Below, piece by piece: positions 58,473 through 64,000 of a stretch of DNA of 64,000 bases. Source of the stretch: Daedaleopsis sinensis (lineage: Eukaryota > Basidiomycota > Agaricomycetes > Polyporales > Polyporaceae); assembly GCA_033807695.1 (NCBI GenBank), contig CM066301.1, positions 4,650,001 through 4,714,000 on the forward strand, read 5' to 3'. Below the pieces are notes generated by a model that saw only the letters and a list, made by a program, of their open reading frames with translations, was not told where the DNA came from and searched no databases. Every line of letters starts with the position of its first letter. Within the stretch, counting starts at the first letter, position 1. Position numbers and translations under genes: made by a program.

Positions 58473-58557
58473 TGAAAGTCGTCCGGACGTCGCGCGATTG
58501 GGAGGGATGCTAGAGACTGTTCGTGGGCTGTTTGTAGACGTAGTCTGCCGGGGGGAA

Positions 58558-59249
58558 ACGGTCAATTGCTGGAGTTGTGTTCCCCATGCCGGCCAAGCAA
58601 GCAACCCGTCGACGTCAGTCAGCTCATGATCGAGAGGTGCTTGGAGGCGAAGCTCACCGGTCATTCAATTGCAAGTCGGTGCACGGTGCATCGAGGGGGG
58701 CATACATGCATACGCACCGTCCGCTTGACAGCTGCGGGGCAAGAGTGCGTTTCCGATGCGTTCGACGACGTGCCTACCGCCTTGCTTGCGTTCGGAATTG
58801 AAGAGGATCCTGCGGACAGCGGCTAGCACGCTAAACCCTTCAACCCGATTCGAATTGAGCTCGAGGGCAGGAATAGGACTTACGAGAGGGCAGGCGGTCG
58901 TCGCACTGAGAAGAGTGGGGCAGGGGCGCCCCGGGTACGACGAGGCGGTACGGCGGTGCGAACCTTGAGCTTGATTGTGGCCGACGTCGAGTACGACGGT
59001 CGTGGATTCGCGAGCACTCCGTGTTGATGCTGAGGGTGCCCAGAGTGTAAGTGAGCACTGTGAGGACCCGGTGCATTCAAGTCGATTCGAAGTTACTGCT
59101 CGAGGTATCAGAGGCTACGGCGAGATGGAGGAAGTATAATCCCCATGACCGCGCGAAGGACAGTCAGACGACTCGTGAATTTGTAGTAGCGTTGTGGCTT
59201 GGACAAGCTAGGCGCCGGGAAGGTCGGGGTTCGGCAGAAGGCGTGGTGA
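58558..59249 (+). repeat. large tandem repeat, copy 3, truncated
   Basis: Repeats the first ~690 bp of the unit and then stops. The match to copy 2 holds through 'ggcagaaggcgtggtga' (59249), after which copy 2 continues gaaccacg but copy 3 continues cacggcgg. The break is in the loop of the GGCGTGGT hairpin, just before the Helitron-related sequence. Confidence 0.9.
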
Positions 59250-62200
59250 CACGGCGGGCACAGCCTAAAATCCAGCGTCAGGAAAGTACAGGTCCAATAA
59301 CGTGGAAGGCGACCTGCCACGTACCTTTTTGACGAATTCTTGATTGCTTTGTATGTGACCTGCGGCGAGTAATGTGTCTGCACTATCCGTTTCCGATTCC
59401 ACTAAAGAATCGGTTTTACTCTCGTTCACAATATGGCGATCACGTGCGAATCCTGGCACCCGGTCTCTTCCTACGTACACCCGGGTCTCCCCGTAAAATC
59501 TCAGCGTGTGTCCTATTAGCCGTCCTACTGTCTTCACTCTTGCCCATCCCTACGTTGACCGTTATCCCTCGATCGCCGTGCGGATCTGCTCTCACCGGTC
59601 ACCCTCCACCATAGTAAGTCGTGCGCCCCACTCTGTTCTCATTATTCTGACCGATTGCAGTCCCGTTGTGTAGATGGGTGTCGACGCGCTTCCGTCGCAT
59701 GTTCAGCATCCCCGTGGTACCTTCTCAGGTAAGATCACGTTGTACTTCTCCTCGCACGCCGCCCACCTGAATGTCCTTCAGGTCCACGATATGATCGTGA
59801 ACAATTCACAACCTTTCCTGTCGCCTGTGGCTCCGTGCCTTTATGGGGGTTCGAGGCTACGTTCAATCGATATGTGCATGAAAATGAGGCTCGTGCTTTG
59901 TGCACCTCAGGTGCGTTTCTTGTCGCTGTCCGTGCTCCGACTACCGTCGCCATTGGCGATTCATCGCTTGGCATGCGCAACTCTGCTGTTTTGCACGGAA
60001 TCACCCTGTCGCGGGCTTGTCGCAATGACTCCCATGCTGTCGAACTGTTGCTACAGTCACACGTTTGCCGTGGCTCGTGCCACGATGTAGTCGCATTGTT
60101 TACCTTTGCATTTGCGCAAAGAGGTGGCACCACGCCGCACAATATAGACCCGTCGTTCCCCCCCTCTCCCGCGGACCAAGCCTTAGTCAGTACGGTGGTT
60201 CGTGACTGGTGCGCTGCCACCTCGGTGTCAGCTATTGCCGAAGCCCCGTGTGCCGTTTGTGCACGACTGACGGTCGTCGGCGACCTCTCTCACGTTCAGT
60301 CGTCCTCTGTAGACCTTCAACTGCTTTGTCGGGACGGTGAGGGGGTGACTCGTAAAGAGAGGAGAAGTCTGTCAGAGCCTGTGGAGGAGATTCCGGGTCC
60401 CATTTTATACGATCCTGGCTTGCATAGGTCGGGAGATAGCGTGATGCTGTCCATCTGCAGCCCTTGTCTATCTGCCCTTCGTCGGCATCGGCTTCCTAGA
60501 CACGCCCTGGCGAACGGTCGGTGGGTTGGGAATACTCCGGCGTTGTTGCAGAACCTTTCCTATGTGGAGCAATTGGTGATCGCCAAGTACCGCCACAGTT
60601 TTTGTGTCGCTCAAGTTGCTTTAGGTCAACGTTACCTGTCTGCCAATGTAATTGTATTCGGACAGCCTGTGCAGAAAGTATACGATGTTTTGCCTCCGCC
60701 TCTCAGTGACATCCAGCAGGTACTCGCTATCCTGTTTGTTGGTCCTGCAATTCCTACTGAGGCAGTTATGCGCCGAACCCCTTTCCTTCTGAGGCACGAC
60801 GTACTTCTTTACTGTTTGGATTGGTTGCGCTTCAACAGCACTGACTACCCTAACATAGGTATATCTCGCGAGAACCTCGCTGAATATCCTGAACATGTCC
60901 CACCCGTTCAAGTGATCCGCATGAACAGTGTTGGGGGAGGGCCGGACAGCAATCTCGCGTCGTACGAGACCATGCATGATCGTGGCATTGAGACCGGTCA
61001 GTGCGCGTTTGTTGTACATGCTTTGACGGGTGAAGACTTAGTCGACATGTCTTACGATGCGAAGATAGCTCATGCCATTCGTCACTTTGAAACTGGAGGC
61101 AAAGCGCTCGCGGTAGGTCACGAGAGGCAACCCCAGTCAATCTACCACAACCCATCGTTATTCCCGGGCATGTTTCCTTGGCTGTATCCGTACGGTCTCG
61201 GTGGCTTTGACAATCCTCGTATGGCCGTCCGACTGGATCATGCTGCGCACGTGCGGGCAAATCTAGCGTACGCTGATAGACGATTCCAAACTGACAAGTG
61301 CTTTCCATTCATTGTGTTCAATCAACAGCAAATTCGGTCCTCCGCACACGGCGGATACTTGCTCACTGATCGGCACTACTTCGAGACCGTAGCAGACAAG
61401 ATCCTCAACGTGGACCGCGTTGCTCTCGATAGCATTATATCTCGTGCTGCCGCAGGTAAGCACGTGAAGCCCGTTACGGACGCGGAGAAGGAGTGTTTTG
61501 ATTTGATATCCATAGTGGATCGTGTCGCCGGGCATGTTCAGGGTTCTGCTACCAATAAGAAGTACCAACGCAGTGAGATACGATCTCTTATTTACGCGAA
61601 GGGGGTCCCTGTTTTCTTCGTGACCTTTGCCCCCGCAGATTTCAAGCATCCCGTCTGTCTCTATTATTGCGGTGAACATATAGACTTGTCTCAGTACTGT
61701 CCTACTATCCGCTCCTCAGACGATCGGTTGCGGGCGATTGCTTCCAACCCGGTCGGAGCTGCAAAGTTCTTTCACCTGATGGTCACTACTTTCTTGAAGA
61801 CTGTGGTCCGCGCTGGTACCGGCAGGGCTGGGCTATTTGGGGAGACCAGTGCGTATTACGGTACTGTTGAAGCGCAAGGCAGGCTGACGCTTCATCTGCA
61901 CATGCTTCTCTGGATCAAGGGTGCAATCAGTCCACAGGAGTTGCGGGACCGACTCCTGGCTGATCAGAGTTTTGAGCACAGTGTATTAGAGTGGTTAGAA
62001 TCTTGTCACGTCGGTGACTACAGTGTTTCTAAGGAGTCCGACTTGAAAGACACCCTTGAAGTCGAATATGTCGAGGATAGATGGGGGGATCCTAAGGTGC
62101 GCACGCGTCTCCGGGCGGGAGTACGCGATCCTGCTACGGTCCTTCCAAGCCCACCCTCGTCTGCAGATCGCGACATATCTGATTGGCACGCACGCATGTT

Positions 62201-64000
62201 GCATGATGCAGACCAAGTCGTCTTTGTTTCGAACCGGCACGATCCGAACCACAGCAAAGGTTGCTGGAAAGGGAACCCGCCGTCCTGTCGTGCCCGATTT
62301 CCTCGGGAACTGTACCCTTCGACCATGGTAGACCGCACCAGTGGTGCAATCCGGTTCGCAAAGCAGGAAGCGTGGATCAATACCTACAACCCTGTACTTG
62401 CTTATCTGCTTCGTTGCAATCATGACGTTACTTGTCTGCTGTCCGGCACGCAAGTGAAAGCCATTGTCGCCTACGTTACTGACTACGTCACCAAAACAAA
62501 ACTCTCAACAGAGTCTTTTTTCGAATCTGTGCGCAGTGTTCTTCTCCGACATGACAAGATCCTCGCTGATGGGGAGCACATTCCTGGTGATGTCGCTAGG
62601 TCCGTAATTGTTAAAGTAGTCAACGCGCTGTCAGCTTCAGCTGAGACAGGTGGACCAGCTGCTTGTGCATACCTGCTTGGCAACCCTGACCATTATACTG
62701 ATCACGTCTTTAAGGTGTTCTTCTGGGGAGCGTACTGCCGAGCAGTTCGACCTATTCCCTCGGATCTAAATGTCGATGCATCACAGATCGAGAATGTTCG
62801 TGATCGGGTGATGTTGGGGCATACTGCGAATGGAGTCGTACAAGTTAACAACGTTCAACATTATTCCTGTCGTCCTCGCCATTTTGACGGCATGTGCCTG
62901 TATGACTATCTCGCTTCCGTAGACGTCAAAAAAATTCCTCACAAGGACGTTGATCCAGACGACGACGACGATAACCATCAACGGTCCGATGGTTCTCATT
63001 ATGGCTCTGACTCTTCGGACAATGAAGACGGTGACGATGACGTTCCTGCTCAAAAGTCCCGTGTTAAATACCATCGCTTCCTCGAACCACATACACTACG
63101 TACGACCCATGCAGTATATGAACGCCCGCAGTCTAAGCGTTACACTTTGAACTTTGCAGGCGGTGCCCTCCCTCGACCAGACCGCGGTGACCGCGAGGAC
63201 TACTGCTTTACCATGCTTGTGCTGTTCAAGCCGGACGGGTGGCGCACTGCTAGCGATCTGCGTTCACCTGCTCAAAGCTGGGAGTCAGCGTTCGACCAAA
63301 CTGATTTTCACCGTGAGCATGTTAAAGTCATGAAGAATATGAACGTACTGTACGAATGTCTTGACTCGCGTGATGATTATTCTGCACTCCGGCGCTCTGA
63401 GGCTCTCGCTGCTCTAGGGTCCTTTCCTACCGGCCACACGGACAACGATGGCTATCAGCATGAAGAAGAGCTTCCCGATGATACATTTTGGGAACATACT
63501 GAGGGCTCCTTGCATACTCTGTTGGAAGATGGCTGCATCGGGAAGCGCACAGCTAAGAACCAGTCAGAGATGAACAATGTGCGGGATTTGATTATCGGAT
63601 CGTCTCCAGAGGCTGACCCGGCAGAAGGCATCGCTGCGCATCCTCGTGGTCAGCGTACTACATACCAGTTGCCAGCTGAGTGGAAACAGGTAATACAAGT
63701 CGCTCGGAAGGCAGTTTTGGACCGCATGAAAGGAGATGCCCCCCCGCTGTCTGCACCGTCTACTCGCTCTACCGAGCCCAATGCCTTGCTCGATCCGCCC
63801 TTGTGGTTGCCCGACACGGGTGTAGTGCACGAGGTAACTTTGGATGAGTTGGACCGGCTGCATGCCGTTGATGTCACAGCTATCCCTCGCGCTCCGCAAG
63901 ACCCGCACATATCTTTGCTACATGATGTCGTAGATCAGTACAGTTTGAACGGTGAGCAGCAACGTGCCTTTCTTATACCGGCTCGACATCTGCATCACCA
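59250..64000 (+). mobile_element. Helitron, 5' part, running off the window
   Basis: Unique sequence that contains a Helitron RepHel gene. The element's 5' end should begin with TC next to a host A. A fitting site is TCCAGCG at about 59271, preceded by AAAA, but this is a guess because the third-copy break is at 59249. The 3' end (hairpin plus CTRR) is beyond the window. The gene is unbroken as far as visible, so the element may be autonomous. Confidence 0.75.
59674..64000 (+). CDS. Helitron Rep/helicase, 3' end outside window
   Basis: Exon 1 59674-59728 and exon 2 59782 to beyond 64000, with a 53-bp intron (gtaaga...cttcag), give at least 1424 residues. A probable leader intron (gtaagt 59612, acceptor 59660) precedes the ATG. 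In order: a Cys/His-containing N-terminus; a DUF6570-like region ('HALANGRWVGNTPALLQNLS', 'VAQVALGQRYLSANVIVF'); the Helitron_like_N Rep domain with 'SLFPGMFPWLYPYGLGGF', the metal-binding 'LTLHLHMLLW' (His codons 61893-61895 and 61899-61901, residue ~723), and the two-tyrosine catalytic motif 'AYVTDYVTKTK' (Tyr codons 62472-62474 and 62484-62486); an acidic stretch near 62958-63045; and at the edge 'YSLNGEQQRAF', the start of the PIF1-type helicase. All Rep residues needed to nick and join DNA are present. Confidence 0.9.

Larger units (their letters stand above)
47731..58557 (+). repeat. large tandem repeat, copy 2 (about 10.8 kb)
   Basis: Second full copy of the block at 36964-47730, same orientation, directly adjoining. 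Differences are unevenly spread. The zone 42100-44500/52820-55220 shows only a handful of changes, while 39400-42000/50150-52700 and 45500-47300/56200-58000 carry many indels, including ones of 52 bp (39391) and about 42 bp (57920). At its end copy 2 has about 60 bp (58508-58570) that are missing at the copy 1/2 junction. Confidence 0.95.

Noticed and set aside
36964..58557. The 10.8-kb repeat as an rDNA array
   Set aside because: The length is similar to fungal rDNA units, but no 18S, 5.8S or 28S sequence is present and a protein-coding domain is.
1..64000. CRISPR arrays, operons or prokaryotic defence systems
   Set aside because: Spliced genes, TATA promoters and fungal families throughout; the direct repeats seen are minisatellites or segmental duplications.

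Overview
This is nuclear DNA from a filamentous basidiomycete, most likely a wood-decay Agaricomycete of the polypore type. That is inferred, not proven. The signs are a GC-rich sequence, genes split by many 50-70 bp GT-AG introns, and families typical of such genomes: F-box families, tandem MYND-finger proteins, small secreted Kre9/Knh1-like proteins, NmrA-like proteins, a BuGZ/ZNF207-like zinc-finger protein, an HSF/Skn7-type DNA-binding protein and a Helitron. No rRNA, tRNA, CRISPR or prokaryotic feature was seen. All exon borders below were inferred by eye from reading frame, splice consensus and comparison between paralogs in the window.

Layout. 1-2.1 kb: two related Kre9-like secreted proteins, the first cut by the window edge. 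2.7-3.3 kb: a 607-bp hAT-like MITE with an exact 8-bp target duplication. 3.7-14.2 kb: a fast-decaying F-box cluster with one intact gene, two broken relatives, one more divergent F-box-like gene, and two rotting copies of a tyrosine phosphatase. 14.7-21 kb: a quieter stretch with an NmrA-like gene (GC-AG first intron), a BuGZ/ZNF207-like gene and a membrane-anchored alpha/beta hydrolase sharing a divergent promoter with it. 21.5-31.3 kb: three paralogous proteins with C-terminal MYND fingers and a fourth F-box gene containing a 10-nt exon. 32.6-36.2 kb: a tandem pair of near-identical NAD(P)-binding proteins, with a decayed third fragment between them fused to a copied tail of the F-box gene.

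36.96-59.25 kb: two full copies and one truncated copy of a 10.8-kb head-to-tail repeat. Each full copy carries the N-terminal part of an HSF/Skn7-type transcription factor (DNA-binding domain plus coiled coil), an unrecognised intron-rich coding chain, and several minisatellites. The third copy stops inside a perfect hairpin and is followed by a rolling-circle Helitron whose RepHel gene (Rep HUH and two-tyrosine motifs, start of the PIF1 helicase) runs off the window end.

The window reads as an accessory, duplication-prone region made of expanding and dying paralog families, tandem duplications at three scales and transposons, around a few housekeeping-like genes. I found no clearly new multi-gene system. 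The best candidates for follow-up are the 10.8-kb repeat with its regulator fragment and the Helitron junction.
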